From Anaerolineae bacterium (GTDB taxonomy: Bacteria; Chloroflexota; Anaerolineae; UBA4142; SHND01): a DNA stretch of 64,000 bases. Of the stretch, positions 50,924-59,227 are shown piece by piece. Both the position numbers and the translations under genes were made by a program. The DNA is taken from positions 1 through 64,000 of the forward strand of contig JAJTXZ010000003.1 in assembly GCA_021463195.1 (NCBI GenBank). Reading direction: 5' to 3'. The notes beneath the pieces are model-generated. The model searched no databases. It was not told the DNA's origin and saw only the letters and a program-made list of their open reading frames with translations. Each line of letters begins with the position of its first letter. The stretch's first letter is position 1.

Positions 50924-51243
50924 GATTTATCTAGTATCTTGGCAATGAAATCCTTGCGCAAAAAGCAAGGATTTTTGAACGCGGATTTTTTATCCGCGTA
51001 AATCTGCGTGAATCCGCGTCCAATAATGATTTTTTGTTTCGGCTTGTCCGAGTTAGGGTATTGCGCAGCATAAATGATTTAGCGCAATGGATTTTACATC
51101 GGTTTTGAATGTCAATCAATGAATCGCGCAGAGCGGCGCAGTTCGCATTTTGGGAGCAGTTTGCGGGTGAATCTAATTCGCGCCAGCAAAGATACGAAAC
51201 ATCCCTGCGGACGTTCTCGCGTGCCAATCTGCAATCGCATTTT
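50924..51243. other. Repeat-rich spacer between the GGDEF gene and rsmA
   Basis: No gene is supported. It holds a hairpin AAATCCTTGC / GCAAGGATTT with T5 (50947-50976), a palindrome AACGCGGAT / ATCCGCGTT-like at 50976-50999, decamer words CCGCGTAAAT, CTGCGTGAAT, CCGCGTCC (50993-51019), and the second copy of the 53-bp repeat (51169-51221). Confidence 0.65.
51169..51221 (+). repeat. 53-bp intergenic repeat, copy 2
   Basis: Begins GAATCTAATTCGCGCCAGCA and matches 37270-37322 in the same orientation at about 46 of 53 positions by eye. The hairpin CATCC-CTGC-GGACG is less perfect here. Confidence 0.75.
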
Positions 51244-52089
51244 TCAAACGAGACGCCGCGTTTGAAACTGCTGCGCCAGACGCTCCCATTCGGCGATGCT
51301 CAATGTTTCGGCGCGGCGAGTTGGCGCAATCTCTGCGCGGCGCAGCCATTCCGCGGTTTCCGCGCGCGACAAACTTGAACCATTCGCCAGCGCGTTATGA
51401 ATTTGTTTGCGTTTGGCGCTAAAACCGGCGCGGACGACGCGAAAAAATCGCTCAACCTCGACGGACGCGTTGCGCGGTTGAACATCCAGGCGCACAATCG
51501 CGGAAGCGACTTGGGGGGGGGGACGAAACGCGCCCGCCGGCACAATTTCCACAATGCGCGGCGCGGCGTAATATTGCACGCTAACCGCGAGCAAGTTTGA
51601 ATGCGGCGGACGCGCGGTCATTTGCTGCGCCACTTCGCGCTGCGTCATTACGACAATGCGCGTCGGCGGAGTTGACGCTTCTAAAAGATAACGGAGAATC
51701 GCGGAGGTAATATAGTACGGCAAATTGGCGACGACGAGATAGGGCGGTTGGCAATGCGCTTGCGCGAGCCAAGCTTCCGGCGTTTGGCGCAGCACATCGC
51801 CTTCGAGAATGGTCGTGTTCGTGTTGGAAAATTCCGCGCGCAAGCGCGCCGTTAAATCACGGTCCACTTCGACGGCGACAACGCGCGCGGCTGCCGCGCT
51901 GAGCGCGCGCGTGAGATCGCCCAAGCCCGGACCGATTTCCAAAACAGTGTCCGTTGGTTGAATTTCCGCCGCGCGCGTGATTTTTCGCAAAATGTTTTGG
52001 TCAGTCAAAAAATGTTGACCAAAGCGTTTGCGCGGAATATGCGGGGCGTCGTCGGCTTGACGCTGCCGAGAATTGGATGTGCGCGTCAT
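51244..52089 (-). CDS. rsmA: 16S rRNA (adenine 1518/1519-N6) dimethyltransferase
   Basis: Dimethylates two adjacent adenines near the 3' end of 16S rRNA, a late step in small-subunit assembly. The 281 residues start at 52089; the longer frame adds an unlikely hydrophobic stretch. The SAM site VLEIGPGLGDLT, an acidic EVD after it, the catalytic NLPYYITSAI and the FRPPPQVASAIVRL block are all normal. The FRPPPQ codons contain a run of ten C (ten G on the plus strand at 51513-51522), an unusual homopolymer in a housekeeping gene. It lies 45 bases after the 3D-domain gene, as in the yabE-ksgA neighbourhood of Gram-positive bacteria. Confidence 0.95.
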   Translation of the reverse strand: MTRTSNSRQRQADDAPHIPRKRFGQHFLTDQNILRKITRAAEIQPTDTVLEIGPGLGDLTRALSAAAARVVAVEVDRDLTARLRAEFSNTNTTILEGDVLRQTPEAWLAQAHCQPPYLVVANLPYYITSAILRYLLEASTPPTRIVVMTQREVAQQMTARPPHSNLLAVSVQYYAAPRIVEIVPAGAFRPPPQVASAIVRLDVQPRNASVEVERFFRVVRAGFSAKRKQIHNALANGSSLSRAETAEWLRRAEIAPTRRAETLSIAEWERLAQQFQTRRLV

Positions 52090-52134
52090 AATTTGGCGCA
52101 AGAAAAAACTGACAGCCATTCTCTGTCAGTTTTG

Positions 52135-53811
52135 TTAGCGTGAACTTTTGCGCTCGGTGGGATAATCGGGCAAATTGACATTCAACTGGTTTCTAGGCGG
52201 AACCGGCGTTAACAAATAGACATCCACCCAACGATACCAACCTTCCATCGCGTCTTCCGGATAACCGAGGTCAATGCGTTTACCTTTGATGCCGCCGCCA
52301 GTGTCGCCCGCTAAAGCGACGCCGTAGCCCGGCACGTAAACGTTAGAGCCGAGATTGACGACGCGCGGGTCAACGGCGACGATGCCTTTGCCTGCCGCCA
52401 ACCCCAAGCGAGTGCGCCCATATTGCGGATGCGATTTATCTTTGCCCGAAGTGGCGGCGGAATACGCGGTCGCCAACATGCGGATTTTGCGCCAATATTG
52501 CGCTACCGAACCATCGGGCAGTTGCAAATCGTGCAGCACAATTTTGGTGCCATAGTTGATGATATAGTCTTGCGGCGGATGATCAATCCACTCGCGTTCC
52601 AAGCCAGTCGAAATCAATTTGCCGTTTTCGTAAACGGACTTGAACAAACGATGCTTGATCCCTTTGACGCCGTTTTGCGCCACCACACTCTGGTCGAGCT
52701 CTAATTCATTGCTGGCTTCCCATTGAATTTGAAAGGGCAGCTGTTCTGTTTCGGTGATAAATTCTTCGCGTACGCGCGTAATGTTTACTGCCAAATAATC
52801 AATTAGCGGCGTATTGGGAGCTGGCACGGCATAATCTTTACCTTCCAACTCGACGCCTTCTTGCGACAATAACGCGTCCACATTTTCGGCGCGCGTGCGC
52901 GTCTCAATCGTGCGTCCGTCAACTTGAATGGTCGCGGGTCGCGAGCGTCGAATAAAGACCGAAGCGCCTGTCGTCACCGGGGTCGTCAAATCGGGCGAAA
53001 CCGCGTCGCCGAGATAAACGGCGACGCCCGCGTGCGCCAATGCTGTGCCTAACGTATTTTCGGTGGTATAGAGCGTCGAAATGATGCCATTGTCATTCAC
53101 CGTGATTGGCAGCGCGCGCGTGACCGTAATGTGCGTCGTGCCGCTATTAAGCGCCAAGAGCGCCGGTTCGCCGTTTTGGACCGATGCGGGCAAAAGCAAA
53201 GTATCAACGCTCACCAAGCGTCCATCGAGAAAAACTTGGTCTTGCGGTTTGAGGTCAATTTGATTTTCCGCTAAAACTTGGCTCACTGTCGCGGATTGGG
53301 TGCGTCGTTTTAACGTATTGCCGTCGGCAGACAAGACAATCGGGGTCGCAAGCCGAATCGAAATTTTGCCATTGGAAGGGAGCGGCGCGTCCGGCGCCGG
53401 GCGCACAATATCTTCGGGATTCCATTGAATCCCCGCTTCCGTCAGCGCGGCGCCGACTGTTTGTTGGCGAGTCCAGAGTGTGGTCTCGCGATTATTGATG
53501 CGAACATCCAGCCGAATCATGCCGCCTAGAAAAAAATATGCCATTGACGGCAAGACGATAGCGACAATCGCGATGAGAATCCAATTTACGTCAAACGCAT
53601 ACGGCAGCAAGCGCGGCATAACGCGCGGACGCGTCAGCGTCGGCGCGGGCGCAAGATAACGACGTTGCGGACGCGCCGGCGACGGGGGGAGCGTTGTCTC
53701 TGGTGGCGCAAGCCGAGTCGCCGCAAGAGGACGGGTAGGTGGAGATGGCGCAACCTTGCGGTGCGCGGTCCCTGTGGGCGATAAAGCGGAATCTGACTTC
53801 ATGGAGGACAT
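52135..53811 (-). CDS. Cell-wall protein with DUF348, G5 and 3D domains (YabE/RpfB-like)
   Basis: About 558 residues. A Pro/Ala-rich cytoplasmic stretch precedes one membrane span (about 80-100). Then come ubiquitin-like DUF348 units (IRLDVRINNRETTLWTRQQT, ITVTRALPITVNDNG, ATIQVDGRTIETRTRAEN), a G5-type domain (REEFITETEQLPFQI) and a C-terminal 3D domain with its aspartates: IVAVDPRVVNLGSNVYVPG, GDTGGGIKGKRIDLG. The 3D domain resembles the catalytic part of MltA-like lytic enzymes, so a wall-remodelling role is likely. The exact start is uncertain (53838, 53811 or 53802); none has a clear ribosome site. Confidence 0.9.
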   Translation of the reverse strand: MSSMKSDSALSPTGTAHRKVAPSPPTRPLAATRLAPPETTLPPSPARPQRRYLAPAPTLTRPRVMPRLLPYAFDVNWILIAIVAIVLPSMAYFFLGGMIRLDVRINNRETTLWTRQQTVGAALTEAGIQWNPEDIVRPAPDAPLPSNGKISIRLATPIVLSADGNTLKRRTQSATVSQVLAENQIDLKPQDQVFLDGRLVSVDTLLLPASVQNGEPALLALNSGTTHITVTRALPITVNDNGIISTLYTTENTLGTALAHAGVAVYLGDAVSPDLTTPVTTGASVFIRRSRPATIQVDGRTIETRTRAENVDALLSQEGVELEGKDYAVPAPNTPLIDYLAVNITRVREEFITETEQLPFQIQWEASNELELDQSVVAQNGVKGIKHRLFKSVYENGKLISTGLEREWIDHPPQDYIINYGTKIVLHDLQLPDGSVAQYWRKIRMLATAYSAATSGKDKSHPQYGRTRLGLAAGKGIVAVDPRVVNLGSNVYVPGYGVALAGDTGGGIKGKRIDLGYPEDAMEGWYRWVDVYLLTPVPPRNQLNVNLPDYPTERKSSR

Positions 53812-53929
53812 GGAATTCGCGTAGCGTGAGCAATCCAAACGCCAAACGAGAGCGCGAATACGCCGCGCGGATTCTAGATGTCTGGGCGAGTCATAAACAG
53901 ATTGTCATGCGCGAACCCGCTGGCTCCGC

Positions 53930-54040
<111 letters not shown>

Positions 54041-54058
54041 CGCGCACGACTGTCGGTT

Positions 54059-54086
54059 AGTTTACGAAATTGAGCGCTTTTGTCAA
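54059..54086 (-). promoter_or_regulatory. Promoter of the SRP RNA gene
   Basis: TTGACA (54081-54086), 16 bases, TAAACT (54059-54064) on the minus strand, placing the start a few bases before the predicted 5' end of the RNA. Confidence 0.7.
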
Positions 54087-54293
54087 GAGAATCGGCGCGC
54101 AAAACAAACCGCGTGTTACACAAGAAAGTGAATACAAAATGTTCGTATCGCGTAAAAAAACAGCGTTAGAGTTATTCTGCGTCACCTTGAAGGATTTGCA
54201 ACGGCGGGGCTATTTCTTGATTACAAGTGTTCGCGCGCGCTTTGGACAAGCTTGCGCCAACCAACTTGAGTAGCGTGGAGGGCATAATGCAAA
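54087..54293. other. Spacer upstream of ffs, nothing recognised
   Basis: About 200 bases with lower GC than their surroundings. The short open frame at 54070-54273 has no ribosome site and no recognisable product. Confidence 0.5.
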
Positions 54294-54333
54294 CGACTGA
54301 TGATACATTGCACATCATCAGCCGTTTATTTTA
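54294..54333. terminator. Hairpin just downstream of tRNA-Ser(GGA)
   Basis: AAACGACTGATGAT is inverted as ATCATCAGCCGTTT around a 9-base loop, with A/T-rich ends. It begins 3 bases after the tRNA 3' end on the minus strand and probably stops that transcript. Confidence 0.6.
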
Positions 54334-54335
54334 AG

Positions 54336-54424
54336 CGGAGAGGGGGGGATTTGAACCCCCGGTAATCTTGCGACTACACACGACTTCCAATCGTGCGCAC
54401 TAGACCGGACTATGCGACCTCTCC
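54336..54424 (-). tRNA. tRNA-Ser (anticodon GGA)
   Basis: Acceptor stem GGAGAGG / CCTCTCC, D-arm with TAGTCCGGTCTA, anticodon stem CACGA/TCGTG around TTGGAAG (anticodon GGA), a long class II variable arm and T-arm GGGGGTTCAAATCCCCC. CCA is not encoded. The discriminator base is G, as usual for serine tRNAs. Confidence 0.95.
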
Positions 54425-54511
54425 AAAGAGTGCGATAGTGATATAGTGCGTTAGTAGAATAGTCAAAGACAACTATCGCACTTTCCAACTACCGCACGAT
54501 TGCACTCTCAA
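54425..54511. repeat. Inverted octamer-word repeat between the two tRNA-Ser genes
   Basis: AGTGCGATAGT (54429-54439) is exactly inverted at 54472-54482, inside two opposed runs of 8-base words (AGTGCGAT, AGTGATAT, AGTGCGTT, AGTAGAAT on one side). The spacer holds nothing else. Confidence 0.75.
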
Positions 54512-54597
54512 CGGAGAGGGAGGGATTCGAACCCCCGGTGGCAGAACCACACGCGATTTCGAGTCGCGCGCACTAGACCGGACTATGCGACCTCTCC
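54512..54597 (-). tRNA. tRNA-Ser (anticodon CGA)
   Basis: The same acceptor and D-arm sequence as the GGA gene. Anticodon stem CGCGA/TCGCG around CTCGAAA (anticodon CGA), a class II variable arm, and a T-arm with GGTTCGAATCC. CCA is not encoded. The shared 5' half suggests that the pair arose by duplication. Confidence 0.95.
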
Positions 54598-54761
54598 AAA
54601 ACGATTTCAGATTCCAGCCGTCTGATTGTAGCGTAACACTGACGCGCGTGCGCCAGTTGAAATCCGCAATCGCTCGGCGATTATACCACATTCATCCTTG
54701 CGCCAAAATTTTTTTTACGAATTCCGCAACCGTCATTATAATTGTTCGCAGGAGGCGTACA

Positions 54762-55007
54762 ATGTCGTATTATATTCCCCACATGCAAGATATTCTTGAT
54801 GAAATCGGGATTCCGCCCGTGCGCGCGTTTCATATTCGGGTGGACGAATATGTGCAGCAGATTCTCGGCACGCAAGATTTAGATGCCGAAGAGGTATGGC
54901 GAATTTTGCATCCCAAGCTCCAAGACCCTGAATTCAAGAAACAATTTATCGAACAGCTGCGCGCCCGCTGGGAAGGGCGCGACTTTCGTCAAGAAGGATT
55001 GAGTTAA
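54762..55007 (+). CDS. Small helical protein coupled to an FAD oxidoreductase
   Basis: An 81-residue acidic, probably all-helical protein (ILDEIGIPPVRAFHIRVDEY, FKKQFIEQLRARWEGRDF). I recognise no family. AGGAGG lies six bases before the start at 54762, a strong site. The stop codon touches the ATG of the FAD enzyme, so translation is coupled and the protein may be a subunit or helper of that enzyme (inference). Confidence 0.7.
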   Translation: MSYYIPHMQDILDEIGIPPVRAFHIRVDEYVQQILGTQDLDAEEVWRILHPKLQDPEFKKQFIEQLRARWEGRDFRQEGLS

Positions 55008-56117
55008 ATGCGAACTACAGCGGATGTCGTTATTATTGGCGGCGGAATTCAAGGTTTGGCGTGCGCGTTTCATCTGGCTGCCAAAGGCGTCAAACAAGTA
55101 TCGCTCGTCGAATTGGAATTTTTGGGCAGCGGCTCGTCGGGGCGCAGCGCGGCGATGCTCGTTCATGCGATGTGGAGTCCGCAGACGATATTGCTCTCGC
55201 GTCTTTCGGCGCAAGAATATTTTGCCTTTGAGCAGGTGGTCGGCGAGAAATTCGAGTACAAACCTATCGGTCACATGAACGTGGCGACCGCCGCCGCCGA
55301 AGCCGCGCTGCGCGCCGAAGTCGCGATGCAGCAAAATATGGGGGTGCCGATTCAGATTCTCGCGCCTGATGACATTAAACGAGCTGTGCCGGCGCTGAAT
55401 GTTGAGGATCTAGTTCTTGGCGCGGTCTGTTGGAAAGATGGCGTGATTGACCCGCACGCGGTGATGCAAGCGTACGCGCGCGCGGCGCGGCAACGTGGCG
55501 CGGAAATCAATGAGATGGCGCGCGCGACAAACATTATCGTAGAAAACGGACGCGTGCGCGCGGTCGAAACCACGCAAGGAAAAATCGCGACGCCCATTGT
55601 GGTTAATGCGACGGGCGCGCGCGCCCGCGAGGTTGCCGCGTGGGTCGGTTTGAATCTGCCCATCGTCAACTATAAACGTCACATTTTCATCACAGACGAA
55701 TTTCCCGCGATACCGCGCGATTCGCCATTCGTCATGGATACGCAAGTCGAATGGTATTTTCGCAAAGAGGGTGAAAATGTTTTGATGGGGATGGGGCGCG
55801 AAGAATCTACCTCATTCGAGCCGCAGTTCGAGCCGGAGTTTCAAGCGCAAGTAATCGAACAGGCGGCGCATCGCGCCCCAATTTTGCTTGACGCGAAAAT
55901 CTTGCGCGGCTGGGCGGGTTTGCGCGCGTTGACGCCGGACGATTTGCCGATACTGGGCTTTGCGCCCGGCGTCCAAGGTTTTGCCAACTGTTGCGGTTGG
56001 GGCGGGCATGGCGTCATGCACGCGCCTGCAGGCGGCATTCTCACATCCGAAATTATTGTGAATGGCGCCGCATCGAGTTTGGATGTCACGCCGTTTCGAC
56101 TGGAACGCTTTCAATAA
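55008..56117 (+). CDS. FAD-dependent amine/amino-acid oxidoreductase (DAO family)
   Basis: A 369-residue flavoprotein of the D-amino-acid oxidase/sarcosine oxidase beta group. The FAD loop is VIIGGGIQGLACAFHLAAKG, followed by RSAAMLVHAMWSP. The middle has DGVIDPHAVMQAYARAA, the usual substrate-side helix, and the C-terminus reads RGWAGLRALTPDDLPILGFAP, then NCCGWGGHGVMHAPAGG. It would oxidise a secondary amine or amino acid. No tetrahydrofolate-binding or alpha-subunit gene accompanies it, but a small coupled protein does. Confidence 0.88.
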   Translation: MRTTADVVIIGGGIQGLACAFHLAAKGVKQVSLVELEFLGSGSSGRSAAMLVHAMWSPQTILLSRLSAQEYFAFEQVVGEKFEYKPIGHMNVATAAAEAALRAEVAMQQNMGVPIQILAPDDIKRAVPALNVEDLVLGAVCWKDGVIDPHAVMQAYARAARQRGAEINEMARATNIIVENGRVRAVETTQGKIATPIVVNATGARAREVAAWVGLNLPIVNYKRHIFITDEFPAIPRDSPFVMDTQVEWYFRKEGENVLMGMGREESTSFEPQFEPEFQAQVIEQAAHRAPILLDAKILRGWAGLRALTPDDLPILGFAPGVQGFANCCGWGGHGVMHAPAGGILTSEIIVNGAASSLDVTPFRLERFQ

Positions 56118-56162
56118 TTTTTGCGGCGAATTAAAAACTTGCCGCGCAATGCGCGTGTTCAA

Positions 56163-57317
56163 TCAGGGCGTTGGCGTGTAAACGTAACGATACAAAATAC
56201 CATCGCCAAAATCCAAAACATAAATGTTCTTGTCCGGACCCAAACGAAATTGCACCGGAAAAGTTATTGTGTCAAAAGCGAAAACATTGCGGACGCGATT
56301 TTGTTTGTCAAACTTTATTATTTTGACCCAGCCCTCCATGTCGCCAAAAAAATATGCGCCTTTGTATGGTTTCGGATACGGGCTGCCTTCGGCAAACGCG
56401 CCGCCGATGATGCTAGTGGGACTGCTGAGGGATGAATCGTAATAATATGTTGGCGGAATCGTCGCGCCAAAATCCGTTTTGGTCGGGTCGCAGTGCGTGT
56501 TTTTGGGACAAGGCCCTTCAAACATGGGCCAGCCGTAATTGCCGCGCGCTTTTAAAACGTCCAATTCTTCCCATTCGCCCCAACCGACATCCGCGACAAA
56601 ATAGGATAGAGTTTTAGCGCGCAGCGCGATACGGAAGGGATTGCGGAAACCGTATGCGAAAATTTCATGGCGCGCTGTTTTGTTGTGCGCGTACGGATTG
56701 TCGTTGGGAATGGTGCCGTCAGGATTGAGGCGCAAAACTTTGCCCAGCAAATTTCGTCGGACCTGCGCCGGCATTCCGCCGTTCTCATTGCCCTCGCCGA
56801 CGGTGATTAATAACTTGCCGTCGTAACCAAAAAGTAAATCTCCCCCGTTGTGCATTCCGCTCGGCGAAGGAATGTGGTCCAAAATAATTTCTTCATTCGT
56901 TCCGAAACCATTCACAGTGCGAAAACGCGAAACGCGATTTTCCGGCGCGCCGCTGTACGCCAACGCGCCCGGCGCGGTGGTGTAATACACATACACGTAC
57001 GGCTGCGTCGCGTATTTCGGATGCAGCGCAATGCCGACCAATCCGCGTTCGATTTCGGTGGAAACATTCAGCGTCGCGTACGGTTGCGCGCGCAAATTGC
57101 CATCGTTCTGTATGACCTGAATCGCGCCGCCCTTTTCGGTAACCAAAATACCGTCCGGACTGAACGCGAACGCGGTAGGGTTAGTCAAACCCTGCGCGAC
57201 GATTACGCGCGTAAAACCTGTGGGCAGGGCAGACGTTGCCGCGCGCGCGCTCGGCGCGCTGACCGCGCCCAATACAAAGAGCAAACCCAATAGCGGGAAG
57301 ATTTTACGGAATGTCAT
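56163..57317 (-). CDS. Exported PQQ-type sugar dehydrogenase (glucose/sorbosone dehydrogenase family)
   Basis: A 384-residue beta-propeller protein with a signal peptide (about 1-26, ending PSARA). FTRVIVAQGLTNPTAFAFSP is the usual first blade, followed by GLVGIALHPKY, NHNGGDL-like HNGGDLLFGYDGKLLITVGEG, and YAYGFRNPFRIALRA, which carry the catalytic His and Arg of the family, then GGWPMFEG-like YGWPMFEG. The cofactor is assumed to be PQQ from the family. It lies alone, converging on the FAD gene. Confidence 0.88.
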   Translation of the reverse strand: MTFRKIFPLLGLLFVLGAVSAPSARAATSALPTGFTRVIVAQGLTNPTAFAFSPDGILVTEKGGAIQVIQNDGNLRAQPYATLNVSTEIERGLVGIALHPKYATQPYVYVYYTTAPGALAYSGAPENRVSRFRTVNGFGTNEEIILDHIPSPSGMHNGGDLLFGYDGKLLITVGEGNENGGMPAQVRRNLLGKVLRLNPDGTIPNDNPYAHNKTARHEIFAYGFRNPFRIALRAKTLSYFVADVGWGEWEELDVLKARGNYGWPMFEGPCPKNTHCDPTKTDFGATIPPTYYYDSSLSSPTSIIGGAFAEGSPYPKPYKGAYFFGDMEGWVKIIKFDKQNRVRNVFAFDTITFPVQFRLGPDKNIYVLDFGDGILYRYVYTPTP

Positions 57318-57379
57318 ACACCACCTTTTGCCGCGCAGACTCTATGCGCCAAGAATTTAGGTTTAGATTAGAGCGCACT

Positions 57380-58225
57380 TTATTCGCGCAACAAAAAATT
57401 GTCAATCAAACGCGTTGCGCCGATGCGGACTGCCATAGACAACAGAACCTCGTCCTGCAGCGCATCCAATTCCGCAAGCGTGCGCGGGTCCGCCGCGCTG
57501 ACATACTCAACCTCTGCGCGTGGTTCTGTTTGCAGCGTCGCGCGCATTGCCGCGCGCAAGTTCGCGCCGTCGCGTTCGCCGCGCTGAAACGCGTCGCGCG
57601 CGGCGCACAACGCGCGATATAAAATTGGCGCGGCTTGGCGTTCTGCGGGCGCAAGATACACATTGCGCGAAGACAACGCCAAACCATCCGGCTCGCGTTG
57701 CGTTGCGCCGACGACAATTTCGACGGGCAGATTCAAATCGCGCGTCATTTGTTGAATCACCGCGACTTGCTGCGCGTCCTTTTGTCCAAAATACGCGCGG
57801 TCGGGTTGAAGAATATTGAACAATTTGGCGACGACAGTGGCGACGCCGCGAAAATGGCCGGGGCGCATCGCCCCTTCGAGCGGCTGCGCGATTTTCTCGA
57901 CATTCACATACGTCTGAAAATCGGGTGGATAAATTTCCGCGTTCGCAGGCGCAAAGACCAAATCAACCGCATACGGTTCGAGCAAGGCGAGGTCGCGCTC
58001 TAACGTGCGCGGATATTTATCCAAATCGCCGCCCGCCGCGAATTGAGCGGGGTTCACAAAAATAGTGACGGCGAGATGATCATTTTCCGCGCGCGCGCGC
58101 TCGACCAATGAGAGATGTCCCGCATGCAGCGCGCCCATCGTCGGAACAACGCCCCATGCGCCGTCAAGTTGTTTGCGCCGCGCGCGCGCTTGCGCAATCG
58201 TTGTGACGAGCCGCTGGTCAGCCAT
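57380..58225 (-). CDS. panC: Pantothenate synthetase (pantoate-beta-alanine ligase)
   Basis: Joins pantoate and beta-alanine with ATP in the cytoplasm. The start at 58225 overlaps the panE stop by 8 bases and gives 281 residues, normal for PanC. Motifs are VPTMGALHAGHLSLVERAR with the HIGH-type HAGH, FVNPAQFAAGGDLDKYPR, FGQKDAQQ and SSRNVYLAPAER (the KMSKS-like loop). It is the last gene of panB-panE-panC. No panD is in the window. Confidence 0.95.
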   Translation of the reverse strand: MADQRLVTTIAQARARRKQLDGAWGVVPTMGALHAGHLSLVERARAENDHLAVTIFVNPAQFAAGGDLDKYPRTLERDLALLEPYAVDLVFAPANAEIYPPDFQTYVNVEKIAQPLEGAMRPGHFRGVATVVAKLFNILQPDRAYFGQKDAQQVAVIQQMTRDLNLPVEIVVGATQREPDGLALSSRNVYLAPAERQAAPILYRALCAARDAFQRGERDGANLRAAMRATLQTEPRAEVEYVSAADPRTLAELDALQDEVLLSMAVRIGATRLIDNFLLRE

Positions 58226-59150
58226 AGCGCGCGGCAAGATTGCGCTGCGCCAAACGCGGATTGGAAATCACGCGCAGCAATTTTTCGTTGATGGGCGTCG
58301 GCACGCCGAGGCGCTTGCCTTCGCGCACTACCGCGCCGTTGATGCGGTCAAGCTCTGTTGGCGCGCCGCGCAAAACATCTTGCAGCGTTGAAGATTTATT
58401 CGCGGCGGTTGCGATGGCGACTTGGAGCGCGCGTTCTGCCGGATCGGCGTACGGCAAAATAACGCCGAGCGCGGTGGCGACGTTCGCGGTTTCTTGCGCC
58501 GCCGCGCGCATCAACGCGCGCGCTTCGGGATTTTCCGCGAGCCAGCCGTTCGGTTGGCGATAAATGGCGGTCAGCGCGTTAATGGCGCTGTTGACCACCA
58601 ACTTGCTCCACATCAAACTTGAAATGTCGCGCGTTAGCTGTGTCTCGATGCCGGCGGCGTTGAACAATGCGGCGATGCGTTCAACGGGACGCTGTGTGGA
58701 CATGGTGGTCGCGAGGGTAATGCTGCCGCGTCCGGCGTGGCGCACATGCGCGGGTCCAAGCAAGGTCGCGCCTTGCGTCGTCACGCCCATCGCGGCGCGG
58801 TCGCTGCGCACTTGCGCGGCGAGAATTTCAAAATTGCCGAGACCATTTTGCAAGGTGAGCGCGAGGCCGTGCGGTTTCAAAATTTGGCGCGCCCATTGCG
58901 CGGCGCGTTCTGATTGATGCGCTTTGACCGCGATGAGCGCGAGGTCAACGGGTGGAATGGCGCGCGGGTCGCTGGTCGCGCGCGCGCGTACATTTTCAGT
59001 CGCGCCTTCGCGTTCGACGCAAATGCCGCGCGCGTTTATCTTTTCCACTGCCTCGCGCCAAGTTCCCAAAACGACGACCTCCGTTTGCGGCGCGAGATAC
59101 GTCGCCAAGAGCGAACCCATTGCGCCCGTGCCGATAATTCCAATTTGCAT
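58218..59150 (-). CDS. panE: 2-dehydropantoate 2-reductase (ketopantoate reductase)
   Basis: NADPH-dependent reduction of ketopantoate to pantoate. The start at 59150 (MQIGIIGTGAMGSLLATYLA) has the Rossmann GxGxMG loop; the longer frame reaches into the intercistronic hairpin and is rejected. AVKAHQSERAAQ is the catalytic-Lys region in family style (VK), and SSLMWSKLVVNSAINALTAI has the substrate-binding Lys and Asn. The 310-residue length is normal. It sits between panB and panC. Confidence 0.93.
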   Translation of the reverse strand: MQIGIIGTGAMGSLLATYLAPQTEVVVLGTWREAVEKINARGICVEREGATENVRARATSDPRAIPPVDLALIAVKAHQSERAAQWARQILKPHGLALTLQNGLGNFEILAAQVRSDRAAMGVTTQGATLLGPAHVRHAGRGSITLATTMSTQRPVERIAALFNAAGIETQLTRDISSLMWSKLVVNSAINALTAIYRQPNGWLAENPEARALMRAAAQETANVATALGVILPYADPAERALQVAIATAANKSSTLQDVLRGAPTELDRINGAVVREGKRLGVPTPINEKLLRVISNPRLAQRNLAARYG

Positions 59151-59162
59151 GATTGATTCGAG

Positions 59163-59219
59163 GCCAAAGAGTTTTCGCTTGACGCGATTCGCATGGCGCG
59201 CGGTCGAAAACTCTCTGGC
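59163..59219 (-). promoter_or_regulatory. Intercistronic hairpin between panB and panE
   Basis: GCCAAAGAGTTTTCG (59163-59177) pairs with CGAAAACTCTCTGGC (59205-59219) at 14 of 15 positions. It lies 12 bases before the panE start codon. It could protect or process the mRNA, or act as a weak terminator. Confidence 0.6.
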
Positions 59220-59227
59220 TTGGGTTC

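Noticed and set aside
51513-51522. Frameshift in rsmA at the G tract
   Set aside because: The frame is intact, and the encoded FRPPPQVASAIVRL matches the family, so the gene as given is functional.
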